DNA from: an uncultured Barnesiella sp.
GTDB taxonomy: Bacteria > Bacteroidota > Bacteroidia > Bacteroidales > Barnesiellaceae
DNA length: 64,000 nucleotides
Assembly (NCBI GenBank): GCA_944320995.1
Contig: CALUJQ010000001.1
Span: forward strand, 124,001-188,000
Reading direction: 5' to 3'
Position 1 is the first letter of the stretch. Each line of letters opens with the position of its first letter. The translations under genes and the position numbers were made by a program. The notes beneath the pieces were generated by a model. It saw nothing but the letters and a program-made list of their open reading frames with translations, was not told the DNA's origin and did no database searches. This document shows, one piece after another, positions 8,179 to 17,966 of the stretch.

Positions 8179-9128
8179 AACCGTATGATATTTTGGCTAT
8201 CGGCGAACTGAATGTTGACCTGATTTTGAATCGAATCGACGGCGAGCCCGAGGTGGGGAAGGAAAAATTTGCCGGAGACATGATTCTCACGTTGGGCAGC
8301 TCTACCGCCATTTTTGCCGCCAATGCTGCTGCGTTGGGTGCGAAAGTGGGGTTTGTGGGAATGATAGGCCGCGATAATTTCGGTGAATTGATAAAAGATA
8401 GTCTCGAAGCCAAAGGCGTGGATACTTCGATGCTGATAGAGACCGATAGTCTCTCTTCGGGGGCAACCATTGTTTTGAACTATGGAGAAGACCGGGCGAT
8501 GATTACTTACCAAGGAGCGATGGCCGCCATGTCGTTTGACGATATAGACAAGGCGGTGTTTGAAAAGGCCCGTCACATACACATCTCCTCCATCTTTTTA
8601 CAACCGGCATTGAATGCCGATTTAGAGAAATTGCTGGCTTATGCACGTTCGCGACAAGTGACCACGTCGCTCGATACACAGTGGGATCCGGCCGAGACAT
8701 GGAAATTTGATTATGCCCGCATTTTGCCGTTGGTATCGGTATTCCTGCCTAATGAAAAAGAGTTGATGTTGTTGACTTCGTCGAGTACCGTCGATGAGGC
8801 CGTAGAGAAGATAAGACCCTATGTCAATACGGCGATTATAAAGATGGGCAATAAAGGTTCTTTGTTGGTTTGTAAGGGAAGAGAGCCGGAATTCCTGCCC
8901 TCTTTCCTTAATAAAGAAGTCGTCGATGCCATCGGGGCCGGCGACAGTTTCAATGCCGGTTGTATTTCGCGGTTTGTCAAGGGCGAGTCGTTGAATGATT
9001 GCCAGCGTTTCGGGAATCTCATGGGCGCTATCAATACTACGGCTGCGGGAGGAACGGGAGCCTTTACCGATAAAGACAGAATTGAGGAGACTGCCCGTAA
9101 TAAATTTAATGAGAACATCACATTATAA
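8175..9128 (+). CDS. PfkB-family sugar kinase (probable tagatose-6-phosphate kinase)
   Basis: This 317-residue ribokinase-fold enzyme transfers phosphate from ATP to a sugar or sugar phosphate. The N-terminal substrate region reads ELNVDLILN, then GGxx-like sequence with SSTAIFAANAAALGAKV. The C-terminal PfkB signature AIGAGDSFNAGC carries the catalytic Asp257. It is translationally coupled to kbaZ: its ATG overlaps the preceding stop as ATGA. Lying between the two aldolase subunits it most simply makes tagatose-1,6-bisphosphate. PfkB specificity cannot be read from sequence, and a GalNAc or galactosamine kinase role is also possible because no other sugar kinase is in the cluster. Confidence 0.88.
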   Translation: MKPYDILAIGELNVDLILNRIDGEPEVGKEKFAGDMILTLGSSTAIFAANAAALGAKVGFVGMIGRDNFGELIKDSLEAKGVDTSMLIETDSLSSGATIVLNYGEDRAMITYQGAMAAMSFDDIDKAVFEKARHIHISSIFLQPALNADLEKLLAYARSRQVTTSLDTQWDPAETWKFDYARILPLVSVFLPNEKELMLLTSSSTVDEAVEKIRPYVNTAIIKMGNKGSLLVCKGREPEFLPSFLNKEVVDAIGAGDSFNAGCISRFVKGESLNDCQRFGNLMGAINTTAAGGTGAFTDKDRIEETARNKFNENITL

Positions 9129-9141
9129 TAATAGATATACA

Positions 9142-9969
9142 ATGAATGTCCAAGAAAAATTAAAACAGTTTCAACTTGAAAAGAAAGCCATTCTGGCAAC
9201 CAACTTTTATAACTACGAGACCTTGAAAGGTGTACTCGAAGCTGCGGCATTGGTACATGCTCCCGTAATGCTTCAATTGACGAAAAGCTCGATAGATTAT
9301 ATGGGGTTGAAACGGGCTGTCGTGTTGGCGCGTCAAGGACTCGCCGATTATCAACTCGATGGCTGTATTCACTTGGACCACGGAGGCTCTGTGGAGTTGG
9401 TACAACGCTGCCTCGACGCTGGATTCGAATCGGTAATGATCGATGCCAGCGAGAAAAGCATGGAAGAGAATATCGAGACGACCGGCAAGGTGGTAGAGAT
9501 GGCCAAACCGTATGGCGCGAATGTAGAAGCCGAGTTGGGCTATGTGCCTAAATTGGGGCAGACACAAGATTCCTCGGGTTTCACGACTGTCGAGGATGCT
9601 GTCCGGTTTGTACAAGCCACCGGAGTCAATGCGTTGGCGGTCGCTATCGGTTCGGCCCACGGATTCTATAAATCTACTCCCCACCTCGATATAGAACGGT
9701 TGGCAGCGATCCATGCGGCTACCGATGTAGTTTTGGTGTTGCATGGAAGTTCGGGGATTCCTCACGAAATGGTACAGGCTGCGATTCGCAACGGTATAGC
9801 CAAAGTCAATTTGGCCACAGAAATAAAAGACACTTTTATGAGAGCATTGAAACAGACTTTGCTCAATAGTGACGAGATAGATTTGCGAAAAGTCTTCCCC
9901 AAAGCAACCGCTTCGGTCATAGACCTGCTGTGCGAGAAATATCGAATGGTGGGAAGTGCCGGAGAATAG
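9142..9969 (+). CDS. kbaY: Class II tagatose/fructose-bisphosphate aldolase, catalytic subunit (KbaY/GatY-like)
   Basis: This 275-residue zinc-dependent aldolase splits tagatose-1,6-bisphosphate into glyceraldehyde-3-phosphate and DHAP. Metal-site histidines appear in LDHGGS (about residue 77), GSAHGFY (about 175) and VLHGSSG (about 202). The acidic segment VEAELG and the phosphate-binding KVNLATE are also present. Length matches GatY/KbaY (284-286). The open frame begins inside pfkB, but the ATG at 9142, 13 bp after the pfkB stop, gives the family start MNVQEKLKQF. Presence of the KbaZ-like gene and AgaS favours tagatose- over fructose-bisphosphate. The next gene starts 31 bp downstream. Confidence 0.88.
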   Translation: MNVQEKLKQFQLEKKAILATNFYNYETLKGVLEAAALVHAPVMLQLTKSSIDYMGLKRAVVLARQGLADYQLDGCIHLDHGGSVELVQRCLDAGFESVMIDASEKSMEENIETTGKVVEMAKPYGANVEAELGYVPKLGQTQDSSGFTTVEDAVRFVQATGVNALAVAIGSAHGFYKSTPHLDIERLAAIHAATDVVLVLHGSSGIPHEMVQAAIRNGIAKVNLATEIKDTFMRALKQTLLNSDEIDLRKVFPKATASVIDLLCEKYRMVGSAGE

Positions 9970-10000
9970 ACATATAAAGCACTTAATTCTTAATGGAAAT

Positions 10001-11065
10001 ATGAAACACAGTATCTTGTTTTTGATAGTCTTTCTTCTTGTTCCATTTGCTTATGGGCAGGAGCCTGTTTTGTTGGAAGAATATACGCCGCAATCGATTT
10101 ATAAGATACCCGAGACAAAGGTAGAGAAAGCTAAATATCCTGTTATCGACGCTCATTCGCATGATTATCCCGCTTCGCTCGAAGAGGTGGCTCAGTGGGT
10201 AAAAACGATGGATAGCAAAGGCGTCGAGAAAACGGTGGTTTTGACGGGATATACCGGAGCTTCGTTCGATTCGATAGTAGAGGTTTACGCTCCTTATAAA
10301 GACCGGTTTGATTTGTGGTGCGGCCTTGACCTGTCGGATTATGGGAAACCCACTTTTGTCGAGACGGTCGTGAACGAGTTGATACGCTGTCACGAGAAAG
10401 GAGCCAAAGGTGTAGGCGAGGTTACCGATAAAGGATTGGGCGTGTATGTGGCATTCCAAGACAATATGGCCGAAGGCCTCCATTTGAATGACCCTTTGAT
10501 GACCCCCGTGTATGATATTTGTGCGAAGTTGGGTATGCCTTTGAATATCCATGTGGCGGAGCCTTATTGGATGTATTTGCCCGACGACAAATATAACGAT
10601 GGTATGATGAACGGGCGGACGTGGAAAATCGATATGACTATTCCCGGCATGCAGTCGCATGAGCAACTGGTAGCCCAATTTGAAGAGGCGGTAAAGAATC
10701 ACCCGAAGACCCTCTTTGTCGCTTGTCACTTTATCAATTGCAGCTACGATCTTTCCATTACGGGAGGCTTGCTCGACAAATACCCCAATTTGTATGTCGA
10801 TGTTTCGGCCCGTTTCGGGGAGACCGGCAGTATCCCTCGTTATATGAAGAAATTCTATACTCGTTATGCCGACCGTATCCTTTATGGTACCGATAATGGG
10901 ATGTCGGCCGGAATGTATGAAGTGACATTCAGGATTCTCGAGACCGACGATGAGCATTTTTATGTCCCCGATTTCCATTATCACTGGAATTTATCGGGTT
11001 TCGATCTTCCCGATGAAGTGTTACGGAAAGTCTATCGGGACAATTTCCTCCGGATAATGAAATAA
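10001..11065 (+). CDS. Exported amidohydrolase-family (amidohydrolase 2) metal-dependent hydrolase
   Basis: This 354-residue TIM-barrel hydrolase carries a clear signal peptide (MKHSILFLIVFLLVPFAYGQ), so it acts in the periplasm or outside. Metal ligands of the amidohydrolase superfamily are visible: HSH in VIDAHSHDY (about residue 49), His in NIHVAEPYW (about 182), His in VACHFIN (about 243) and Asp in LYGTDNG (about 304). It belongs with the amidohydrolase 2 (PF04909) proteins often found in Bacteroidetes sugar loci. The substrate is unknown; lactone, amide or C-C hydrolysis are all possible. Because it is exported, it is unlikely to be the cytoplasmic GalNAc-6-phosphate deacetylase. The start is the ATG at 10001; the longer frame would remove the signal peptide from the N-terminus. 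Confidence 0.85.
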   Translation: MKHSILFLIVFLLVPFAYGQEPVLLEEYTPQSIYKIPETKVEKAKYPVIDAHSHDYPASLEEVAQWVKTMDSKGVEKTVVLTGYTGASFDSIVEVYAPYKDRFDLWCGLDLSDYGKPTFVETVVNELIRCHEKGAKGVGEVTDKGLGVYVAFQDNMAEGLHLNDPLMTPVYDICAKLGMPLNIHVAEPYWMYLPDDKYNDGMMNGRTWKIDMTIPGMQSHEQLVAQFEEAVKNHPKTLFVACHFINCSYDLSITGGLLDKYPNLYVDVSARFGETGSIPRYMKKFYTRYADRILYGTDNGMSAGMYEVTFRILETDDEHFYVPDFHYHWNLSGFDLPDEVLRKVYRDNFLRIMK

Positions 11066-11083
11066 AAATCCAATTCAACGACC

Positions 11084-13135
11084 ATGAAACACATAAGTAG
11101 ATATTTGATTATTTCCGTAGCATTGATTTTGGGACTGTTTACTGCTTGCACCGGAGGTGTAGTGATAGAGAGCGGCCCCATGTCTCTATCGGTCGATAAG
11201 GAGATGTGTATGACTGTCGGGCTGGAAGGGAGCGGTGCTCCTCTCACAGAAAAGTCCGCGACCGAGTATATTGTGCTGGACGAGGGGTGTATAAAGGATT
11301 TCAGGTTAAAAAAACAAGACTCCCGTTTGGCAGGCGATACTACTGTTTACACGATGGTGGGAGAGGCTTCGATGCCTTTTGGCGGGGTGGTAAAAAAGAT
11401 ACAGACCGTAACGGTCAACCGTCGTTTCCCCGGTATGGCAGTGACCGAAGTGAAATATGTCAATGAATCGGCTCGCGATTTACATTTGGTGAAATGGGTA
11501 AACCATGCGTTCCGGGTACTCGACAACGATGATACACCGGCGTTTTGGTCTTTCCAAGGAGAATCGACTATCGCGCGGGCCGATTGGATTTTGCCGGTTG
11601 ACTCGACATTTTATCAACGTAACTATATGGGTATGAACGACTCGGATTATGGAGGCGGCATTCCCGTTACATGCTTGTGGCGTAAAGATAAAGGTATTGC
11701 AGTAGGCCATGTAGAACTTGCTCCTCGATTGGTTTCCCTTCCTGTGAAGAAGTCGGAATATGATCGTTATGCCCAAGTGGGAGTCGAAAGTGCCTACGAG
11801 AGTGCCATATCGTTTTTGAAAGGCGATACCGTCTCCACGATTCGCACTTTTGTTTCGGCGTATAGAGGTGATTGTTTCGCTCCGCTTCGTCAGTTCTCGG
11901 AGTACATGCAAGCCTCGGGGTTGACGATGCCCGAGTCGGAACCCGCGGCATTCGAGCCGATGTGGTGTGCTTGGGGGTATGAGCGCGAGGCTACTTTTGC
12001 CGAGATTTTGGGGACTTTGCCCAAGGTGAAAGAGTTGGGCATTAAATGGGCGACCGTCGATGACGGTTATCAAATCGCCGAGGGAGATTGGGACCTCGAT
12101 ACCAAACGTTTTCCCGGAGGCGATAGAGATATGATCGACTTGGTGAACAAGATAAAGTCGTATGGGCTGAAAGTCCAGTTGTGGTGGGCTCCGTTGGCTG
12201 CCGACCCGGGGACGAAAGTCTTGAAAGAGAATCCCGATTTTATCACTCTTTCCAGACAGCAAACACCGCATTATATCACTTGGTGGGATAGCTATTATCT
12301 TTCGCCGGTCGATTCGGGAGTGGTAACTTATAGCGGTAAGTTGGTCGATCGGTTTATCGACCGGTATGGATTTGATGGGTTGAAACTCGACGGCCAGCAT
12401 CTCAACAGCGCGCATCCCGACTACCATTGGAAGCATCACCCCGAGCATCCCGAATACTCTTACGAACGGTTACCCGGGTTTTTCAAGATGATATACGACA
12501 GAACGATGGCCCTTAATCCGCATGCCGTCATACAGAATTGCCCGTGTGGTTGTTGCATGTCGTATTATAATTTGCCTTATACCAACCAGACGGTGGCATC
12601 GGATCCCACCAGCAGTTGGCAAGTGCGCTTGAAGGGTTATGTATATAAAGCATTAGTCCCCAAAACGGCCTATTTTGGCGACCATGTAGAGTTGAGCGAT
12701 AATGGCGATGATTTTGCTTCGTCGTTTGGCATAGGGGCCGTGTTGGGAACAAAATTTACATGGCCTAAAAATAATCCTAAGGTAAAGGCCGATTACCGGT
12801 TGACACCCGAGAAGGAGGCTGTCTGGAAGAAATGGTTCTCGCTGTACAACGAAAAAATGTTATCGACAGGTGAATACGTGAGCGGACTCTATGACATTGG
12901 TTATTCGCGACCCGAGGCTCATGTCATTCGCAAAGACGGTATCCTGCATTATGCCTTCTATGCCCCTTCGTTCGATGGCGAAATTTTGGTAAAAGGTCTC
13001 GACGAGGGGAAAGAATATGACTTGTATGATTACTATAACGAAGTTTCGTTGGGACGTGTCACAGGACCCGAAGCTCGTGTGAAGTGCAAGTTTGAACGGG
13101 CACTACTGTTCCAAGCCAATGAAGTGAAGAAATGA
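11084..13135 (+). CDS. GH36/alpha-galactosidase-like glycoside hydrolase lipoprotein
   Basis: This 683-residue enzyme has a lipoprotein signal (LGLFTAC, Cys22), an N-terminal beta-sandwich (about 30-280) and a melibiase-like barrel (about 285-600). The barrel begins at the stretch CAWGYEREATFAEILG and continues with WATVDDGYQ and the strand-4 stretch FDGLKLDGQ. The candidate nucleophile is Asp436 in KLDG and the candidate acid/base is Asp507 in ASDPTSSWQ, positions that fit clan GH-D. The canonical alpha-galactosidase KWDxN is KLDGQ here, and the Cys-rich CPCGCCMSYYN precedes the acid/base. It is therefore a divergent member whose sugar may be alpha-galactose, alpha-GalNAc or something else. 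It sits 18 bp after the amidohydrolase and 51 bp before susC. Confidence 0.85.
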   Translation: MKHISRYLIISVALILGLFTACTGGVVIESGPMSLSVDKEMCMTVGLEGSGAPLTEKSATEYIVLDEGCIKDFRLKKQDSRLAGDTTVYTMVGEASMPFGGVVKKIQTVTVNRRFPGMAVTEVKYVNESARDLHLVKWVNHAFRVLDNDDTPAFWSFQGESTIARADWILPVDSTFYQRNYMGMNDSDYGGGIPVTCLWRKDKGIAVGHVELAPRLVSLPVKKSEYDRYAQVGVESAYESAISFLKGDTVSTIRTFVSAYRGDCFAPLRQFSEYMQASGLTMPESEPAAFEPMWCAWGYEREATFAEILGTLPKVKELGIKWATVDDGYQIAEGDWDLDTKRFPGGDRDMIDLVNKIKSYGLKVQLWWAPLAADPGTKVLKENPDFITLSRQQTPHYITWWDSYYLSPVDSGVVTYSGKLVDRFIDRYGFDGLKLDGQHLNSAHPDYHWKHHPEHPEYSYERLPGFFKMIYDRTMALNPHAVIQNCPCGCCMSYYNLPYTNQTVASDPTSSWQVRLKGYVYKALVPKTAYFGDHVELSDNGDDFASSFGIGAVLGTKFTWPKNNPKVKADYRLTPEKEAVWKKWFSLYNEKMLSTGEYVSGLYDIGYSRPEAHVIRKDGILHYAFYAPSFDGEILVKGLDEGKEYDLYDYYNEVSLGRVTGPEARVKCKFERALLFQANEVKK

Positions 13136-13186
13136 AAGTCCCAATTTCTCTATATAAATTTTTAATAATCTAAAAAATCTCGATCT

Positions 13187-16100
13187 ATGAATCTATTACA
13201 GAAAGTAGAAGGGAATCATGGAAAACACAGTACGGAACTTCGGTTTTGCAAGCGATTTTTCGTATCCTTGATTCTTGTGTGCGGATGTTTGGGAGCCATG
13301 GCTCAAAATGTACAAATATCCGGAGTTGTGAAAGATGTTGTGGGAGATCCGTTAATCGGAGTCAGTGTCCTTGTGAAAGGCGGTTCAAAAGGAACTTCGA
13401 CCGATTATAACGGCTTTTACTCTATTTCAGCGCCCGCCGATGGAACTTTGGTTTTCTCGTATGTGGGTATGGATACTCAAGAGGTAAAGATTGGAAATTC
13501 CAAGACCTTGAATGTGACCTTGACCGAGAATGGTAACTACATCGACGAAGTTGTCGTTATCGGTTATGGAACAGTGAAGAAACGCGATTTGACGGGATCT
13601 GTATCCTCGGTTAAAAGCGAAGACCTCAACCTTGCCGTAGCCCCTTCGGTGGCACACGCCTTGCAAGGGAAAGCCGCCGGTTTGGTCATTTCGCAGAACA
13701 GTGCCCAGCCGGGTGGTGGATTGGATATCCGGGTACGTGGTGAAGGTTCTATCAACGGATCCAAGACTCCGTTGTATGTTGTTGACGGTTTCCCCATCAC
13801 AGAGTTGGACCAACCCTCTACGACCAATGAGAAAATGGATGCCGGTACGCAAAGTGTATTGAACTTTATCAACCCGTCCGATATCGAGTCTATCGAGGTG
13901 TTGAAAGATGCTTCGGCAACCGCTATCTACGGTTCCCGTGCTGCCAACGGTGTAGTATTGATTACCACCAAACGAGGGAAAGAGGGCCGTACCATCGTAT
14001 CTTATTCGGGATCTTACTCTATTCAGCAATATACCGACAATTATGATGTCTATAACCTGAAAGAGTGGATGAATGCCATGAATACCGCTACATGGGATTT
14101 GTGGATGTATGAGAACAATGTGTATCCGTATGGTGACCGCACATTGCAGGAGGCCATCGATTCGCCGAAGGGCGGTGTCGCTTATAAGTTGTCGTTTACC
14201 GAAAAGGAAATTGCAGCTGCCGGCGAGGGAACTAACTGGATAGACCTCATTACTCGTGACGGAAGCGTGCAACAACATAATGTGAGTGTTCAAGGCGGTG
14301 GCAAGAATACCAACTTTATGATGTCGTTGAACTACTACGACAACCGGGGTATCATTAAGAACTCGGGTATGAAACGTTATTCGGCAAAGGTTAATGTCGA
14401 TCAGACAATCAACAAGTATTTCAAGACCGGTGTCAACATTACCGCTTCGCGGGTTGACAATGACAATACGCAGCTTGGTGCCGCAGAGTATGAGAAGTCG
14501 GGTATGATTAGAGCTGCCGTACAGATGAACCCCTATATTCAGGCTCAGGACGAAGATGGCAATTACCCCATCAACCCGCAGTTGCCGACGCAACCCAACC
14601 CGGCTTCGTTGTTGCTGAATACCGATAAAGGTTTGATGGACCGTATCTTGGCAAACGCTTATGTAACGTATGAACCTATCAAAGATTTGATATTCAAGTT
14701 CAGTATGGGTATGGACCGGGCTCACCAAAGCCGTAAGACCTATATGCCCAAAGAGACGCTCCATGGTGGTTTGTCCGATGGTATTGCCACGATCAGCGAG
14801 TCTGATAATGAAAAATATTTGATTGAGACGACCGGAACTTATCTCAAAGAGTTTAATCGCAATCACCGCCTCAATGCCGTCTTGGGTTGGTCGGCCGAGT
14901 TCAATAAAGACTATTATGTAAGTGCCGGTAACAACGGCTTTATCACCGATGCATTCTTGTGGAACAGCCTCCAATCGGGTGAAGGGACGAAACAAGTGGC
15001 TTCGGGGGGTAGCGAAAACCGCATTTATTCGGCTTTTGCCCGTTTAGGTTATACCTTTATGGATCGCTATTTGTTGACTGCCACGTTCCGTGCCGACGGT
15101 GCCAGTGTATTTGCCCGCAACCATAAGTGGGGCTATTTCCCCTCGGTAGCTTTGGCATGGAATATGGCCGAAGAGCCGTTCATGGCACCTGCCCGTTCGG
15201 TCGTTTCGATGTTGAAACCCCGTGTCAGCTACGGTACGGTAGGTAACTCGACCGGTGTAACCAACAATGCCTTCGCTGCATATTATGCCCAATTGGCTTA
15301 CAACAAAGGAGATAATAGCCAGCAAACAGGTGTGTTCTTGGGCCGTTTGGAAAATCCCGACTTGAAATGGGAAACGACCAAGGAGTTCAATGTCGGTTTG
15401 GACTTCGCATTCTTCGACGGCCGCATCGGTGGTACGTTTGAGTTCTTTGATCGTAGAATTACCGACTTGTTGACCGACAAGCCGTTGAATACTTACCACG
15501 ATTTGACCTTTGTGTCGGCCAATGTAGGTACGACCGGAGGCCGTGGTATTGAAATCACGTTGAATACGAAAAATATCGTGACAAAAGATTTCTCGTGGTT
15601 CTCCGACATTACTTTCTCGCGTGTGAAAAACTGGTGGGTAGAACATACGAGCGACTGGAAACCCTCGGTATATGAAGGCGACCACGATCCTATTCGGGCA
15701 ATCTACTCCCGCAAAGCTATCGGTATCATGCAAGAGGGTGATGAGGCTCCGGCTTCGCAACCCGATTTGAGACCCGGACAGTTGATCATTGCCGATATCA
15801 ATGGTTATCTGCGTGATGAAAACGGCGATCCCGTGGTTAAGGACGGTCGTTTCGTGTTGACCGGCGAACCCGATGGTCAAATCGATGATGCCGATATGCG
15901 CCTGTTGGGAACAAGCGATCCCGGATTTACCATTGGATTTAACAATACGTTCCGCTACAAAGGATTCGACCTCAACTTCAATTTCTATGGGGCGTTCGAC
16001 AGGGTAATGATGGATCCCACCCGCATGGAATATGGAGTATCGGCTTGGGGTATGGCGCAATATGGCTATAACGGATTGCGTTGCCTCGACGACCGTTGGA

Positions 16101-16399
16101 TGCCCGATAATCCTTCGACGAAGAATCCGAGCTCGTTCTTCTCGGGTTCGACCTATGGTTATGGCGACTGGTTCTATGAAGACGCTTGGTATATCCGTTT
16201 GCAAAACATCACGTTGGGATATACGATTCCTTCGACGGCCACGACTCGTAAAATATTCCAAAACATGCGTTTGCACTTCGATGTGAACAACGTATTTCTC
16301 ATTACTCCTTATGGAGGTCTTGATCCCGAAACCGATTCTTATGCAGCAGCATATCCCAATGCTCGCACATTTACGTTCGGTATAGATATTAAATTTTAG
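13187..16399 (+). CDS. SusC/RagA-family TonB-linked outer-membrane glycan transporter
   Basis: This 1070-residue outer-membrane protein imports oligosaccharides with TonB energy, capped by the SusD partner encoded next. After a signal peptide (hydrophobic core about residues 27-42, ending AMAQ) comes a carboxypeptidase-regulatory-like beta domain (about 43-130). The SusC-specific segment DEVVVIGYGTVKKRDLTGSV and the plug domain (about 130-260, VDGFPI and SATAIYGSRAANGV) follow. The beta-barrel ends in FTFGIDIKF with a terminal aromatic residue. The N-terminus is longer than usual before the hydrophobic core. There is no N-terminal STN or anti-sigma-interacting domain. Regulation is therefore probably through the DeoR gene rather than an ECF pair. 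Confidence 0.95.
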   Translation: MNLLQKVEGNHGKHSTELRFCKRFFVSLILVCGCLGAMAQNVQISGVVKDVVGDPLIGVSVLVKGGSKGTSTDYNGFYSISAPADGTLVFSYVGMDTQEVKIGNSKTLNVTLTENGNYIDEVVVIGYGTVKKRDLTGSVSSVKSEDLNLAVAPSVAHALQGKAAGLVISQNSAQPGGGLDIRVRGEGSINGSKTPLYVVDGFPITELDQPSTTNEKMDAGTQSVLNFINPSDIESIEVLKDASATAIYGSRAANGVVLITTKRGKEGRTIVSYSGSYSIQQYTDNYDVYNLKEWMNAMNTATWDLWMYENNVYPYGDRTLQEAIDSPKGGVAYKLSFTEKEIAAAGEGTNWIDLITRDGSVQQHNVSVQGGGKNTNFMMSLNYYDNRGIIKNSGMKRYSAKVNVDQTINKYFKTGVNITASRVDNDNTQLGAAEYEKSGMIRAAVQMNPYIQAQDEDGNYPINPQLPTQPNPASLLLNTDKGLMDRILANAYVTYEPIKDLIFKFSMGMDRAHQSRKTYMPKETLHGGLSDGIATISESDNEKYLIETTGTYLKEFNRNHRLNAVLGWSAEFNKDYYVSAGNNGFITDAFLWNSLQSGEGTKQVASGGSENRIYSAFARLGYTFMDRYLLTATFRADGASVFARNHKWGYFPSVALAWNMAEEPFMAPARSVVSMLKPRVSYGTVGNSTGVTNNAFAAYYAQLAYNKGDNSQQTGVFLGRLENPDLKWETTKEFNVGLDFAFFDGRIGGTFEFFDRRITDLLTDKPLNTYHDLTFVSANVGTTGGRGIEITLNTKNIVTKDFSWFSDITFSRVKNWWVEHTSDWKPSVYEGDHDPIRAIYSRKAIGIMQEGDEAPASQPDLRPGQLIIADINGYLRDENGDPVVKDGRFVLTGEPDGQIDDADMRLLGTSDPGFTIGFNNTFRYKGFDLNFNFYGAFDRVMMDPTRMEYGVSAWGMAQYGYNGLRCLDDRWMPDNPSTKNPSSFFSGSTYGYGDWFYEDAWYIRLQNITLGYTIPSTATTRKIFQNMRLHFDVNNVFLITPYGGLDPETDSYAAAYPNARTFTFGIDIKF

Positions 16400-16425
16400 T
16401 GAACAACAATATAATACGGAATACA

Positions 16426-17955
16426 ATGAAAAAGATTTTTCGAAAATTCACACTGTTGTTGCTGTTGGTCCCTATGCTGAATAGCTGCGAGATGGACCCG
16501 ATTAGTTATAGCGATATAAATCCCTCTATATTCCCTCAGACCGAAGAGGACTTGCAATCGATGGTGCTTTCGTGTTACTATCCTTTGCGGGGTAGTTGGT
16601 GGGACGGTATCAATTCTACCTCTGAGCGCGGACAGATGTTTGTGAACGACGCTTGTACCGAGATTCTGGCCGGGAAATTCGGCGCGCAGAAATATTGTCA
16701 CGAGCTCTCGTTCAATACAGAGACTTCTGATGTGACCTATTTCTACTATACCCGTGAAGAGCCTTATGGATTTATCGGTAAGATAAGCCGTTGTACCACG
16801 GTAATGAACATGATCGAGAAAAGCGACTTGTCGCGCGAGTCGAAAGATCGTTATATAGCCGAGGTGCGTTGTGCCCGTGGATTCTTGTCGTATATCCTGT
16901 ACGATATGTTCGGTCCGCTGGTGATTGCTCCTATCGAGATATTGGACGAACCGCTCAACGAGGCTCCGCTTCCCCGTCTGTCGCGTGAAGCCATGGTGCA
17001 GTTTATTGAAGATGATTTGAAATTTGCCGCCGAACATCTGCCTTATCCGAAAGATACCGAATATGGTAAATTCAGCCGTGGGTTGGCCAATATGTTGCTC
17101 ATTCGCCTCTATCTGCATGAGACGCCCGAGGATCAGTCTTATTACAATCAAGTAGAGACGATTGCCCGTGAAATGATGACCGCCGATTATGGTTATGCCA
17201 TGGTCGATGACTATCCTTCGATGTTTGAGCTGGCCGGGCAGTCGAAATGCACATCGGAATATATCTATATAATTCCTTGCGCGATTGACGGCCCCAGCCA
17301 GAACCAATGGCACATGATGGCTATGCCACCCGATATCGACGGGCTCATCAAAGGTTGGGCTACGGTTCAAAGTACATGGTACTTCTATGACTCATTTGAA
17401 CCCAATGATACGCGCAAGACCTATTTACTTGCCGAGTACACAACAGGCGACGGCGAACTGCGCAACCGCGAGAATCCCGATCAGTACCTCGATTTGGGCC
17501 CCATTCCTCAGAAATATGAAATCGACCCGGCTGTCCCCGGAAGTGGCGGATATACCGACTTGGATATTGTAATGTACCGTTATCCCGATGTACTGCTTTC
17601 GTTGGCCGAGGCTATTGTCATGAAACCCGGCGGAAGTGTGACACAAGAGGCTGTCGATTTGATGAACGAGATCCGCGAACGGGCTCAAATCGACCCGAAG
17701 AGTTTGTCCGACTTCCCCACGAAAGAGGCCTTTATCGACCAATTGTTGATTGAGCGCGCTCACGAGTTTTGGTGCGAAAGCGGTCAATATCGCGCCGACC
17801 TTATCCGTTTCGATAAACTGCTCGACCGGGTATTGGAGCTGAATAACGGACAAGCTCCTTATGCAAGCAAAAACAAATATGTGTATCCGTTGCCCCCGTC
17901 GGTTATCGTCGATGGTAAAGGACAGGTGATACAAAATCCCGGATATACTATCTAA
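16426..17955 (+). CDS. SusD/RagB-family surface glycan-binding lipoprotein
   Basis: This 509-residue lipoprotein caps the SusC channel and binds glycan on the cell surface. The signal ends at the lipobox LNSC (Cys20), followed by an acidic EMDP. The helical TPR-like SusD core is visible, with AEVRCARGFLSYILYDMFGP near 140 and the C-terminal stretch RAHEFWCESGQYRADLIRF. The family ending YPLPPSVI...IQNPGY is present. The open frame runs back to 16399, but the ATG at 16426 gives the normal MKKIFRKF lipoprotein signal. It is 26 bp after susC. Confidence 0.94.
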   Translation: MKKIFRKFTLLLLLVPMLNSCEMDPISYSDINPSIFPQTEEDLQSMVLSCYYPLRGSWWDGINSTSERGQMFVNDACTEILAGKFGAQKYCHELSFNTETSDVTYFYYTREEPYGFIGKISRCTTVMNMIEKSDLSRESKDRYIAEVRCARGFLSYILYDMFGPLVIAPIEILDEPLNEAPLPRLSREAMVQFIEDDLKFAAEHLPYPKDTEYGKFSRGLANMLLIRLYLHETPEDQSYYNQVETIAREMMTADYGYAMVDDYPSMFELAGQSKCTSEYIYIIPCAIDGPSQNQWHMMAMPPDIDGLIKGWATVQSTWYFYDSFEPNDTRKTYLLAEYTTGDGELRNRENPDQYLDLGPIPQKYEIDPAVPGSGGYTDLDIVMYRYPDVLLSLAEAIVMKPGGSVTQEAVDLMNEIRERAQIDPKSLSDFPTKEAFIDQLLIERAHEFWCESGQYRADLIRFDKLLDRVLELNNGQAPYASKNKYVYPLPPSVIVDGKGQVIQNPGYTI

Positions 17956-17966
17956 CAGAAACAGGG

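Noticed and set aside
10001..11065. Amidohydrolase as GalNAc-6-phosphate deacetylase (AgaA/NagA)
   Set aside because: It has a signal peptide and amidohydrolase-2-type motifs rather than the NagA pattern, so a cytoplasmic phosphosugar substrate is unlikely.
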